Position numbers and translations under genes: made by a program
In this document: one piece after another, positions 43,305 to 51,546 of the stretch
Layout of the letters: the number at the start of each line of letters is the position of its first letter
Numbering within the stretch: position 1 is the stretch's first letter
The notes under the pieces: model-generated
Databases searched by the model: none
Seen by the model: only the letters and a program-made list of their open reading frames with translations
Told to the model about the DNA's origin: nothing
Source of the DNA: Chloroflexota bacterium
GTDB lineage: Bacteria > Chloroflexota > Anaerolineae > Anaerolineales > Villigracilaceae
Reading direction: 5' to 3'
Assembly (NCBI GenBank): GCA_021787595.1
Contig: JAJYLQ010000012.1
Coordinates: 60,854-124,853 of the forward strand
DNA: 64,000 nt

Positions 43305-44237
43305 TTATCTTTTCAAGGAGGAGGCCATGCGATGCCACGTGTGACGTCTTCCACGCAGGGCTATGGACCAGGCGTAAATATTTTCCGGCACGGCGATCCC
43401 CAAAGTTCCAGCATCACCAAGGTGGTGAATATCCGCTCCGGTCATTTTACTCCAGAGAGCTAGTTGTTCAATGGTGGAGATACTGGCACCCTCTTGCGAT
43501 GTGCCGACTGTATTCATCACGATTAAGTTGGATTCATGGGCAGCCTCGACCAAGGTGCGTGCTACCTCAACCGTCATCCCGGGAACCGTGGCAGGGGCAG
43601 GAAGTACGATTCCATCCGCACCTTCTTTCGCCAAACGTTGTACATCTTCCTTGCTCATCAAAGTGCCAGATGAACCTGCAGCGTGCATTTTCCCGGCAAG
43701 GATAACCGCTTTGTTTCCAATCGCTTCCCTTATCTTTTCCGTTGCGCGGCTGATTCCTTGCATAGTCACGCCGGTATTTGGGTTTCCAGTGATGACAATG
43801 AAGTCCGTTCCTTGTTCAGTGGCAAGGCGTGCATTTTCTGCGGTTGCCAGTCTGCCAGAGGAAGTAACCGCTTCTGGATTCTCAATGGGTTCTAGATTCA
43901 GTCCCGCTGGCCGCCCGATCCAAGATTTAACCTGCTTGAATGTAACGCCTTGTCCGGCTGGGAAGCGGCCAAAGATTTTTGAATCAGATAGTGAATTCTC
44001 GGCGGGGAAACCGATAACCTGTGGGGCAGTGACATCGTAGAAATTCAGCAGAATCAAATCCGCACCCATGCTGGCTGCCAGTTCAGGGTTGGACACTTTA
44101 TCTATCAGTGGTGGTGCGATCGCGATCACCTCTGCCGCAACAATACGACCTTCGGATGTGCGGATCCCCTCGATAATCTGGCGCGACGTCATCGCAAGGA
44201 AGTCAGAAGCGTTTGCGTCCAACAAGCGTTTGGCCAT
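43305..44237 (-). CDS. uncharacterised TIM-barrel-like protein of amino-sugar PTS operons
   Basis: A 310-residue soluble protein rich in alternating beta/alpha units (ADLILLNFYDV, DFIVITGNPNTGVTM, KAVILAGKMHAAGSSG, GADGIVLPAPATVPG, NLIVMNTVGTSQEGAS), consistent with a TIM barrel. The G-x-P and A-D-x-I-x-L repeats suggest phosphate or sugar-phosphate binding. It resembles a DUF7916-type family I associate with PTS clusters; that label is from memory and unsure. Position between EIIA and nagA suggests a role in amino-sugar phosphate metabolism or its control. Confidence 0.65.
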   Translation of the reverse strand: MAKRLLDANASDFLAMTSRQIIEGIRTSEGRIVAAEVIAIAPPLIDKVSNPELAASMGADLILLNFYDVTAPQVIGFPAENSLSDSKIFGRFPAGQGVTFKQVKSWIGRPAGLNLEPIENPEAVTSSGRLATAENARLATEQGTDFIVITGNPNTGVTMQGISRATEKIREAIGNKAVILAGKMHAAGSSGTLMSKEDVQRLAKEGADGIVLPAPATVPGMTVEVARTLVEAAHESNLIVMNTVGTSQEGASISTIEQLALWSKMTGADIHHLGDAGTLGIAVPENIYAWSIALRGRRHTWHRMASSLKR

Positions 44238-44253
44238 ATGTATTTCGCTTTCT

Positions 44254-44721
44254 TTATGGAGTTATCACTTTAAACAAGGCGCTCGTTCCAGCAACGACTT
44301 TGGCCATCTCGTATTTCTCAATCTGAGCCTGTTCGTGCAAATCAGGCAGGATAACTGGCGAGATGGGAGAATAGCCCGCCTCACTGACAACTTTCAAATC
44401 AACTGTGATAATCGGTTGTCCTACTTTCACCTTATCTCCAACCTTGACGTGAAGTGTAAACCCCTGTCCTTTTAGCTTGACCGTATCCAACCCAATGTGT
44501 ACAAGTACTGTAACAGAATTATTGTCTGCTTGAATCGTGAAAGCGTGCCCGGAGCTATGTAAAATGGTAATGGTTCCATCCAGCGGTGCAAGAACCTTTC
44601 CATCACTGGGATTGACGGCCACGCCATCGCCGAGCATTTTTTCCGCAAAGACTGGGTCTGGCACATCTTCAATAGGAATCGAATTGCCGTCGAATGGCGA
44701 AAAGATCACCGCTTCCGACAT
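44254..44721 (-). CDS. crr: PTS glucose-type EIIA
   Basis: The 155-residue soluble phosphocarrier has the EIIA-Glc fold: FSPFDGNSIPIEDVPDPVFAEKMLGDGVAVNPSDG at the N-terminus, His59 in HSSGHAF and the phosphorylated His75 in VTVLVHIGLDTV. It carries phosphate from HPr to EIIB. It starts 1 nt from the EIIB stop, so the two are co-translated. Confidence 0.95.
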   Translation of the reverse strand: MSEAVIFSPFDGNSIPIEDVPDPVFAEKMLGDGVAVNPSDGKVLAPLDGTITILHSSGHAFTIQADNNSVTVLVHIGLDTVKLKGQGFTLHVKVGDKVKVGQPIITVDLKVVSEAGYSPISPVILPDLHEQAQIEKYEMAKVVAGTSALFKVITP

Positions 44722-44722
44722 G

Positions 44723-44974
44723 CTAGCCTGTTTTCATAATTTTATTCATCGCGGTGCCGATCAACTCAGCATAGGTCCCAACAACAATTTGAACACCTGT
44801 ACCTATGACCATCGGCCTCCCAATTACGCCGAGAGTCATCATCTTTTTCATGTCAATTTTTGAGGGGTCCTTCAATGTGCCGCGCAGACGGGTGATACAA
44901 CCCTCAACGTCAACAATATTCTCCTTGCCACCGAGCGCTTCCACAAATAGGCGTGCTTTCTCTTCAATCTCCAT
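44723..44974 (-). CDS. PTS EIIB, glucose/GlcNAc type
   Basis: The 83-residue EIIB domain has phospho-Cys26 in VDVEGCITRLRGTLKDPSKID. GGAGG precedes the ATG. It is separate from EIIC, whereas NagE-type permeases are often fused. A perfect 12-bp hairpin lies between it and EIIC and could adjust relative expression. Confidence 0.93.
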   Translation of the reverse strand: MEIEEKARLFVEALGGKENIVDVEGCITRLRGTLKDPSKIDMKKMMTLGVIGRPMVIGTGVQIVVGTYAELIGTAMNKIMKTG

Positions 44975-44997
44975 CTGAGCCTCCGTAAATCAAAGGT

Positions 44998-45026
44998 ACG
45001 TGTCGCGGCGTTCAGCCGCGACACGT
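44998..45026. repeat. 29-bp hairpin between EIIC and EIIB genes
   Basis: ACGTGTCGCGGC, a 5-nt loop, GCCGCGACACGT: a perfect 12-bp stem. It may be another palindromic repeat, or may stabilise or process the PTS mRNA. Confidence 0.7.
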
Positions 45027-45041
45027 AAATCTCGGAAAGAA

Positions 45042-46148
45042 TTATTCTTCTGCGGCTTCGGGTTCTCGGCCAGGAGTGGGGATGTCCAAGGCTTTGATCA
45101 ACCACACAAATACAAAGTAGTAGATTACACCAAATACCACGCCCACCACCAACAACAGGGCAGGTTTGGTAGCGATACCCCAGTTAAGGATGTAGTCAAT
45201 CAAACCAGCCGAGAAGGTGAAACCATCGCGGATTCCGAGAGCGATGCAGACATAAGCCGAAACAGCGGTTAGGAACGCATGCACTACATACAGCACAGGT
45301 GCAACGAACATGAAGGCAAACTCAATCGGTTCCGTAATGCCGGTAATCAAAGAGGTCAGGGCGGCTGATAGCATGATACCACCGACCGCCTTTTTGTTCT
45401 TATCCTTGGCGGTAACATACATCGCCAGAGCCGCAGCTGGCAAACCGAACATCATGATTGGGAAGAATCCGGTCATGAACAAGCCGCCTTGCTGGCCATG
45501 GCTGCTGAAGAAGTTACTGAGATCGCCAAACTGGAACCATACAATTGAGTTAATAACGTGATGCAGACCAAACGGGATCAACAGTCGGTTGAGGAAAGCA
45601 TGCACAGCTGCGCCAAGCGCTCCTGCACCAGTGGCCCAGTTGGCAATGGCGGTCAGCAACGCACCAGGCCATTTCCAGAACCATCCCATGAACGCGCCGC
45701 CAACAACGGATGCAAAAGCCGTCACAATCGGGACAAAACGCTTTCCACCGAAGAAGGCCAGCCACTCCGGCAGCTTGATATCGTGATACCGCTCATATAA
45801 CCAAGCTGCAAGCAAGCCTATGAGAATGCCGGCAAGCACGCCCATATTTGTGTCAGCATCTTTGCCGTATAGTGCATGAGCAATATCGGCTTGGACTCCG
45901 GTTAGGACCCAGTAGCCAACAGCACCCGCCACACCGGCAGTACCAATGTCAGCCGTGAAGCCGACAGCCACACCAATAGCGAATAGCAGGGGCAAGTTAT
46001 TAAAGACAGCGCCGCCTGCATCTGCCAGCCATGGCCAGTTCAGCAAGTCGGATTGGCCAAAGCGCAATAGTATACCCGCCGCAGGCAGAACAGCGATTGG
46101 CAGCATCAATGAGCGGCCAATTTTTTGAAGTGCAGCAAACATATTCAT
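45042..46148 (-). CDS. PTS EIIC permease, GlcNAc/glucose family
   Basis: A 368-residue membrane transporter with about ten helices. The N-terminus LQKIGRSLMLPIAVLPAAGILLRFG, FFPIMMFGLPAAALAMY and SLITGITEPIEFAFMFVAPVLYVVHAFL are the conserved EIIC signatures; the Thr-Glu-Pro motif binds sugar. CAAGGAGA precedes the ATG. Together with separate EIIB and EIIA it forms the full uptake complex, with GlcNAc the likely substrate given nagA. Confidence 0.94.
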   Translation of the reverse strand: MNMFAALQKIGRSLMLPIAVLPAAGILLRFGQSDLLNWPWLADAGGAVFNNLPLLFAIGVAVGFTADIGTAGVAGAVGYWVLTGVQADIAHALYGKDADTNMGVLAGILIGLLAAWLYERYHDIKLPEWLAFFGGKRFVPIVTAFASVVGGAFMGWFWKWPGALLTAIANWATGAGALGAAVHAFLNRLLIPFGLHHVINSIVWFQFGDLSNFFSSHGQQGGLFMTGFFPIMMFGLPAAALAMYVTAKDKNKKAVGGIMLSAALTSLITGITEPIEFAFMFVAPVLYVVHAFLTAVSAYVCIALGIRDGFTFSAGLIDYILNWGIATKPALLLVVGVVFGVIYYFVFVWLIKALDIPTPGREPEAAEE

Positions 46149-46240
46149 TCTCCTTGTGAATTCAGATTACGACGAAGCAATATACTTGCGAGGATAGGAA
46201 TTCATTTAGTCATTTTCCAAGGCACCTCCTGACTCGACCA

Positions 46241-47503
46241 TCAAACTGACTTCCATGGAAATAGCATGCGCCGGAGACGTGAAAACAATTCGACCAACAT
46301 CATATTGACGCCGAATTCGGCCTTTAGATTTATGATCTTCATCGCATAGGGGACATCACTTATTATTTGGCTAAGAGGAATATTGCGCCCAGAAAGGCGA
46401 ACAATTCTTCCATAACCTTTGAAATCACCACGAGATGTATCGTCCATAAAGATGATCGTGGAGTATTCATCCTTGCCGGGACGAATTTCGTTCACTACAC
46501 CGATCACGATAGAAGTGTATGAAGCAGATTTCATACTGACGCCAGCATTTTTTAACATACACAAAACATCTGCAAGCATTCCAGATACGCCGGCCTGGCG
46601 CGCTTTCTCTGAACGGATTACTTTCACTTGATCCGGTACATGGAAGGCAACAGGATTCGAATCAACCAACTCGACTTTCGCGGCGCGACCTCGCAGTTCA
46701 GAGAGGGAAACATCGCCGATGATTTCGATCTGCTTCAAGCTGGCAGGGGTATATCCACGTGACGCGGCTTCACGTAAGAAATCGACATTGGAAGGGTCTA
46801 ACCCTAGTGCAACGGCACAAATCATATCTACGGCGATTGGATTCACTCCTACGATCATCACTCCTAGATCAACTGGTTGACCTGAAACCTCGCCACCTCT
46901 GTGCAGTGCTTGGATTGCGTCCACGGCAATCAAGTCGACTGGAGCAATGCCCAATAAATCAACCATTTTTTCGGGCAGTAGATGACTGTCTTTCAATTGT
47001 TCATTTTGCGGAAGCAAAGCTTGGAGTTGGCGCAGAGAACCAGCAAATGGCACCACTGTGCTTTGCCGAAGTTTTGGCATTAATACGCGGAAAGAAGCAT
47101 TCAGCCAAGCTGCGGGTAGTTTGGCCTCTTTCATTACTTTTCCATTTTCTAGTGTTACTTTGTGTGTAATGGTCTCATCAAGCGGTAAAATGGATGCATT
47201 TGATCGGAGGTGTATCGAGTTGTATCCAGCGTTTTTGAAGCTGTAACGTGTAGGAAAGTTCGGTAGACTGTTGGCTGTAACAGTCACCTTGGTTGAATTA
47301 AATGCATTCACCACACCTTCGATGAATTGGGGATGGGTATGCGCATGCGGGGCATATTTCGGATGTGTCCAGGGACAGTCTGCAAGTAAAACTGTTGACT
47401 TTTGTTCAAGTGAAATACCAAGGAACTGTGCAGCTTTTTGCAATCCTGTTGATATTTGCTGAGGATTATATTTTTCTAGGCTGAGAAGGTAGACTTTTTC
47501 CAT
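46241..47503 (-). CDS. DUF362-family protein
   Basis: A 420-residue soluble protein resembling DUF362: an N-terminal VLLADCPWTHPKYAPHAHTHPQFIEGVVNAF and central VDLIAVDAIQALHRGGEVSGQPVDLGVMIVGVNPIAVDMICAVALGLDPSNVDFL. No ferredoxin-type cysteines are seen. DUF362 proteins are of unknown function. Placed between the SIS protein and EIIC in a GntR-led operon, it may act on the imported amino sugar or regulate the system; this is inference. Confidence 0.7.
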   Translation of the reverse strand: MEKVYLLSLEKYNPQQISTGLQKAAQFLGISLEQKSTVLLADCPWTHPKYAPHAHTHPQFIEGVVNAFNSTKVTVTANSLPNFPTRYSFKNAGYNSIHLRSNASILPLDETITHKVTLENGKVMKEAKLPAAWLNASFRVLMPKLRQSTVVPFAGSLRQLQALLPQNEQLKDSHLLPEKMVDLLGIAPVDLIAVDAIQALHRGGEVSGQPVDLGVMIVGVNPIAVDMICAVALGLDPSNVDFLREAASRGYTPASLKQIEIIGDVSLSELRGRAAKVELVDSNPVAFHVPDQVKVIRSEKARQAGVSGMLADVLCMLKNAGVSMKSASYTSIVIGVVNEIRPGKDEYSTIIFMDDTSRGDFKGYGRIVRLSGRNIPLSQIISDVPYAMKIINLKAEFGVNMMLVELFSRLRRMLFPWKSV

Positions 47504-47518
47504 AAGAACCTGAAGGTA

Positions 47519-48265
47519 CTACAAATGAGGATTACGTTTTGACCAAGATTGAACAAGAGCCTGATTGTGTTCTGTTGCGCCCGGTGTGTTGGAACTCAAA
47601 TAGAGAGGAGGTTCCACGCCGTTCATTTGCAGATGGAAAACGGCCTCGGTAACAAGGCAATGCCAAATTGTGGTGTATACCACTGTGGAAGTAGGGCCGA
47701 CTCTCCATTGGCTATTAGGGATGGGGACGATAGTGTCACCGGGTACGCCACCACAATCGATCAGAACATCAGCAATGTCAATCAGGCGCTTGCCAAGAGG
47801 TGAAAGAGGGGCCACTTTACAGTAGGCCACATTTGTTACACCCACTACGTACATGCCGCGTTCTTTAGCGTTAAGTGCTATCTCTATCGGCAAGGCGTTG
47901 ACCCCACTCACTGAAAAGACAAATAAAAGTTCCTGCGAAACAGGACAGTAACGATCGAGAAGGATTTGCGCTAGGCCGGGGATGCGTTCAATCTTTGTGG
48001 AGACTTGGGCGCTTTCATGGAGCATGAGGGATGGCAGGAGGATCGGCACAACGCAGGCCAGTCCACCTGCGCGATAGTGACCCTCCTCAGCAAGCATGTG
48101 GGAATGGCCGGTCCCAAAAATAAAGATGCGTTGGTTCTGTTTTGCTGCCTTGGCCATCAAATCAGCGACTGATGCAAGGGTATCGGCCTGCTCTACAATC
48201 ACTTTTGTTTGAAGAGGTTGTAGCGCTTCGAGATAAGCTTTGATGCCTTCATAGCGAATTTCCAT
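47519..48265 (-). CDS. SIS-domain phosphosugar-binding protein (UPF0309-like)
   Basis: From ATG 48265 the product is 248 residues. A single SIS domain is visible: QRIFIFGTGHSHMLAEEGHYRAGGLACVVPI (about 47-77), FVFSVSGVNALPIEIALNAKERGMYVVGVTNV and NSQWRVGPTSTVV. SIS proteins isomerise or bind phosphosugars; this group resembles UPF0309. No nagB is present, so it might act on glucosamine-6-P, or cleave a muramic-type ether as MurQ does. The start lies 1 nt after the gntR stop. Confidence 0.85.
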   Translation of the reverse strand: MEIRYEGIKAYLEALQPLQTKVIVEQADTLASVADLMAKAAKQNQRIFIFGTGHSHMLAEEGHYRAGGLACVVPILLPSLMLHESAQVSTKIERIPGLAQILLDRYCPVSQELLFVFSVSGVNALPIEIALNAKERGMYVVGVTNVAYCKVAPLSPLGKRLIDIADVLIDCGGVPGDTIVPIPNSQWRVGPTSTVVYTTIWHCLVTEAVFHLQMNGVEPPLYLSSNTPGATEHNQALVQSWSKRNPHL

Positions 48266-48266
48266 T

Positions 48267-49001
48267 TTAGTGCTCCACAGCCAATTCTGCTTGGAAAATA
48301 TATTTATCGCCACGATAGTATGACTCAACCTCCTCGATCACACACTCAGACTGGTCAAATGTGGTTCGATAAATGTGCAAGACCGGGCTCTTCTTGGCAA
48401 TACCTAATAAGCCGGCTTCGGTCGAAGGGCAAGGGACAGCAGTGATTTGTTGTATTGCGCGGGTGGGAACCAAGCCATACTTTTCTCTCATTAGTTGATA
48501 AAGTGAACGTCCCCCAAGTTCCTCTTCTTCGAGCCCGGGAAAATAGCGGGTGGGCAAATAAGCTGTTTCGACCGCCATAGGTTCATTGTCCGTAAGGCGC
48601 AAACGCCTCAGCAGAATGATTTTTTCCTCTTCGGGAATATTTAATTTCTTGGCCATCTCGGTGTTTGCTTGGATAGTTCGGAGTTTCAAAACAATTCCTC
48701 CCGGACGTTGTCCGCGCCTCTCTGTGTCTTCTGTAAAACTTGTTAATTGCTTGAGCATTTGATTGACGTGAGGCTCTGTTACAAATGTCCCCCTTCCTGA
48801 AATACGTTCTAGATAACCTTCGGCGACCAACTCGCCTAATGCACTGCGCAATGTAATTCGACTAACACCAAAAGATTCACACAGTTCGGCTTCTGTGGGA
48901 ATACACTTGCCTGGTTCCCATTCGCCTTTTTGAATACGCTCAAGCAAAATCTCCTTGATTTGAGCATAAAGCGGGATTGGTGAAGTCCGGTTTAATTTCA
49001 T
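48267..49001 (-). CDS. GntR family (HutC/UTRA) transcriptional regulator
   Basis: A 244-residue repressor-type protein: N-terminal winged helix (PLYAQIKEILLERIQKGEWEPGKCIPTEAELCESFGVSRITLRSALGELVAEGYL, about 9-63) and a C-terminal UTRA ligand domain (LRRLRLTDNEPMAVETAYLP, YRTTFDQSECVIEEVESYYRGDKY). NagR/YvoA homologs of this type bind GlcN-6-P or GlcNAc-6-P. It heads the PTS operon and has a palindrome overlapping its own transcription start, so autoregulation with the operon is likely. Confidence 0.92.
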   Translation of the reverse strand: MKLNRTSPIPLYAQIKEILLERIQKGEWEPGKCIPTEAELCESFGVSRITLRSALGELVAEGYLERISGRGTFVTEPHVNQMLKQLTSFTEDTERRGQRPGGIVLKLRTIQANTEMAKKLNIPEEEKIILLRRLRLTDNEPMAVETAYLPTRYFPGLEEEELGGRSLYQLMREKYGLVPTRAIQQITAVPCPSTEAGLLGIAKKSPVLHIYRTTFDQSECVIEEVESYYRGDKYIFQAELAVEH

Positions 49002-49005
49002 GGCT

Positions 49006-49021
49006 TAATGATATAACATTA
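49006..49021. promoter_or_regulatory. putative GntR operator
   Basis: TAATGATATAACATTA is an inverted repeat (TAATG...CATTA) at the predicted transcription start, 5 nt before the gntR start codon. Its size and AT-rich centre fit a GntR/HutC operator. Confidence 0.55.
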
Positions 49022-49027
49022 TGACAT

Positions 49028-49056
49028 ATTATAGACCTTTCTCGAGACAAAGTCAA
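49028..49056 (-). promoter_or_regulatory. sigma70-type promoter of the GlcNAc PTS operon
   Basis: On the minus strand: TTGACT, a 17-nt spacer, TATAAT. The spacer ends in AGGTC, giving GGTCTATAATATG, which may form part of a second operator half-site. The left IS inverted repeat begins only 12 bp upstream at 49068. Confidence 0.8.
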
Positions 49057-49067
49057 CAGTTTACAAT

Positions 49068-50520
49068 CTGGTGATTACCCATATCCTGCCTTCTGTTGGA
49101 AAAGATGGTGCGGGAAGGGTTGGAGGATCGTCCACGAGAGGGTAGCGACGGTTTGATAAACTGCACTCAAACCGCGTAACAAGATATAAGAGCCATTACG
49201 ATCGGTGGGTAATCCGAGTTTGCCTCCGAGTTTTCGCAACCACAGCACAGCCTTCGGCGGCCAATGTTGATTGAGGTGGAAAACGAATTGGGCTGCCAGT
49301 AGAACCAGAGCGAAGACCCTGAAAGGGCGCAGGGCGTTGCGGCGCATCCGTTCGAGAGTATGCACACGGACGTCTTCCACATCCAAGCCCTGTTCCTGGT
49401 CAAAGCGATAGCCATGCTCGATACGACCGCGTAAACGCCAGTCTTGGTAAATCGCTTGAGCCGTAGCATGCTTGCGAATGGAGATATTAGTGAGCAGCAC
49501 CAGCGTGCGTTTTTCGAGATCATCTTCGGCGACCAAGACCCACAATTTCTGTTTGGAATCCGGCAACCGAATTTGAAACCAGCCCATCTTGATTTTCGCG
49601 AGACGCGTGCGTCCAGCGTGATGAAAAGCAGCTTGGAAAGTCATACGCCACGGAACGCAATCGACCAAATCCCCAAGGTGTTCCGTCTCCCAGCGTTTCA
49701 AGCGCTCGTTATACACTTGCACCAACCGCTCCCAGTGCGTGGCGGTGATCACGAACTCATCCGGCTGCAAAAAATCAAACAATTTCTGATCATCTCCCCC
49801 AGAATCCATCACAAAACGCAGTTTTTGATCTGGAAAGACCCAGCGCGTCGTTCGGATGGAGCGTTGGATCTCCCGATTTTGGCTGAGAAAGTCGGCGGTC
49901 TTATAGGAAAACCACTGTGCATAGGAGATCGCTGGAACCCGCATGTTGACCACCGTGGCCGTCATGGCTGGATAGCCGCGCACCAGTCGCGCCTCCCCGT
50001 TCAGGTCTGGCGGGGTGCTTTTGTGAACCGTGCTCACACCTTCCAATTTCTTCGTATACGGTTTCTCGAAGTTGACTGGATCCAAAGCCACCACCAGATA
50101 TTCTGGATGCTCTTCTCGCACCGTCCGTTGAGCCACCCGGTACATCCCCTTGTACAATTGGTGATGACTGAAGCGCTTATTGTCCACAAACCGGTACAGC
50201 CGTTTCGCAGCCGCCCAACAATCCATTTCCTGTCGACTGATGCTTTGTGCCATCGCCGCAATCACCGGCGTTTCCTGCGCCAGAATGCCTCGTACTGCCT
50301 GCGCCACTACTCTTCGCAAGCGCTCTTCTGGCAGCAGTTCCGTCACTGGCGCAAGAAATTCGTTCAGCGTCTGATCTAACTCCTTAACGGGCAATGGCGC
50401 CGCGGCGCCACGGTATATTTTCCATGGCTCTGCCTCCTGCGATAGCTTTTGTGTGCAAACAAATTTCTACCACATTTGGCAGAGCTTTTTTCAACCTGTA
50501 GACTTATGGGTAATCACCGG
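49068..50520. mobile_element. IS4-family insertion sequence
   Basis: About 1.45 kb bounded by 16-bp inverted repeats beginning C(T/C)GGTGATTACCCATA (49068-49083 and 50505-50520). Flanking TTTACAAT (49060-49067) and TTTACATT (50521-50528) look like an 8-bp target duplication with one mismatch. It contains one intact transposase gene. It is inserted just upstream of the PTS promoter and next to an older IS701-type remnant. Confidence 0.85.
49075..50394 (-). CDS. IS4-family transposase
   Basis: The 439-residue DDE transposase is full length. An N-terminal domain (AQSISRQEMDCWAAAKRLYRFVDNKRFSHHQLYKG) is followed by the first Asp in YLVVALDPVNFEKPY, the second in RFVMDSGGDDQKLFDFL and the Y-x2-R-x3-E-x6-K-like region DWRLRGRIEHGYRFDQEQGLDVEDVRVHTLERMRRN with the catalytic Glu. 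The stop codon lies within the left inverted repeat. No frameshift is seen, so the copy may be active. Confidence 0.92.
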   Translation of the reverse strand: MPVKELDQTLNEFLAPVTELLPEERLRRVVAQAVRGILAQETPVIAAMAQSISRQEMDCWAAAKRLYRFVDNKRFSHHQLYKGMYRVAQRTVREEHPEYLVVALDPVNFEKPYTKKLEGVSTVHKSTPPDLNGEARLVRGYPAMTATVVNMRVPAISYAQWFSYKTADFLSQNREIQRSIRTTRWVFPDQKLRFVMDSGGDDQKLFDFLQPDEFVITATHWERLVQVYNERLKRWETEHLGDLVDCVPWRMTFQAAFHHAGRTRLAKIKMGWFQIRLPDSKQKLWVLVAEDDLEKRTLVLLTNISIRKHATAQAIYQDWRLRGRIEHGYRFDQEQGLDVEDVRVHTLERMRRNALRPFRVFALVLLAAQFVFHLNQHWPPKAVLWLRKLGGKLGLPTDRNGSYILLRGLSAVYQTVATLSWTILQPFPHHLFQQKAGYG

Positions 50521-50608
50521 TTTACATTAGGCATCTAAGCTGTTGTCCATTTGAAGGTTAACGAAAAGCAGGGGAAGCTAAGGCAAACTCTTGGACGAGA
50601 GGCAGCCT

Positions 50609-51443
50609 ATGCCAACCCTGCAGACGGACTATATCACGATCCTGGGAGCCTTTGCCAGTTTGCTCTCCGACCGAATTTGGAAACACGCGAAGGTCTTGTT
50701 GATAGGTACGCTCCTTTCTCCTGCCGAACGAACGGTGACTGCGACCTTGCGCGTGACGGGCTTGAGCATGGAGAAGCATTTTCAAAATTATCGCCGCGTG
50801 CTCAATCGAGCAAGATGGTCGGGCTTGGAAGCCAGTTACATTTTGTTTGGATTGCTGGTCAGTACATTTGCCATGCGGCGTCCGGTGATCTTGAGTCTGG
50901 ATGATACCCTCGAGCGACGTCGAGGAGCCAAGATCAAGGCGAAGGGCATTTACCGAGATCAGGTTCGTTCCAGTCACGGTCATGGCGCCTTGGCACCACC
51001 AGCGGCCTGCGCTGGTTGAGCCTGAACCTGAAAGGGCGCAGGGCCTTGTTGGCACCAATCTCGTGGGCAGGACGCACTTGGGTACTGCCGTTCCTCACTG
51101 TGCTGGCCCCTTCGGAACGCTATTTATTATGAAGGGGGGCCCCGCCGGCACAAAAAGCTCCACTGAGTGGGCCTCGCAAATGGTGTTGCAAGTCCGCCGA
51201 TGGCTGCCGGATCGCCCGCTGATCGTGGTGGCCGACAGCGATTTGCCGTGATTCAGCTGCTTTTTAGGCTCCGTCAACTGAAGAACCCCGTGGCACTGAT
51301 CGCCCGCTTGCAGATGGATGCTGCTTTGTATGAACCAGCCCAGCCAGAGGGGTCGACCGCGCAAGAAAGGCAAACGTTTGCCAACTCTGGAAAAGGTCGC
51401 CGAAGCCAAGCACACCCGTTTCCAGCCCATTTACCAATTTTGA
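50609..51443 (+). pseudogene. frameshifted, truncated IS701-family transposase
   Basis: Segments in different frames read MPTLQTDYITILGAFASLLSDR ... FAMRRPVILSLDDTLERRRGAKIKAKGIYRDQVRS, then RWLSLNLKGRRALLAPISWAGRTW, then MVLQVRRWLPDRPLIVVADSD, then IQLLFRLRQLKNPVALIARLQMDAALYEPAQP and RGRPRKKGKRLPTLEKV. This order matches the N-terminal two thirds of IS701/DDE_5 transposases, with at least three frame changes. The C-terminal catalytic part is missing. Confidence 0.85.
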
Positions 51444-51509
51444 AACAGTCACTCATCTTATTTATAGATTCAAATACGTTCTACAACGAAACGGCTTATG
51501 AATCTGCGT

Positions 51510-51538
51510 TTGACTAGACAAATACTTTTGAGTAAAAT
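51510..51538 (+). promoter_or_regulatory. sigma70-type promoter of the purine operon
   Basis: TTGACT (51510-51515), a 17-nt spacer and TAAAAT (51533-51538). The predicted start is at about 51545, 2 nt before the purL ATG, so the mRNA is nearly leaderless. No purine riboswitch or long leader exists. Confidence 0.75.
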
Positions 51539-51546
51539 CCTGCTCT

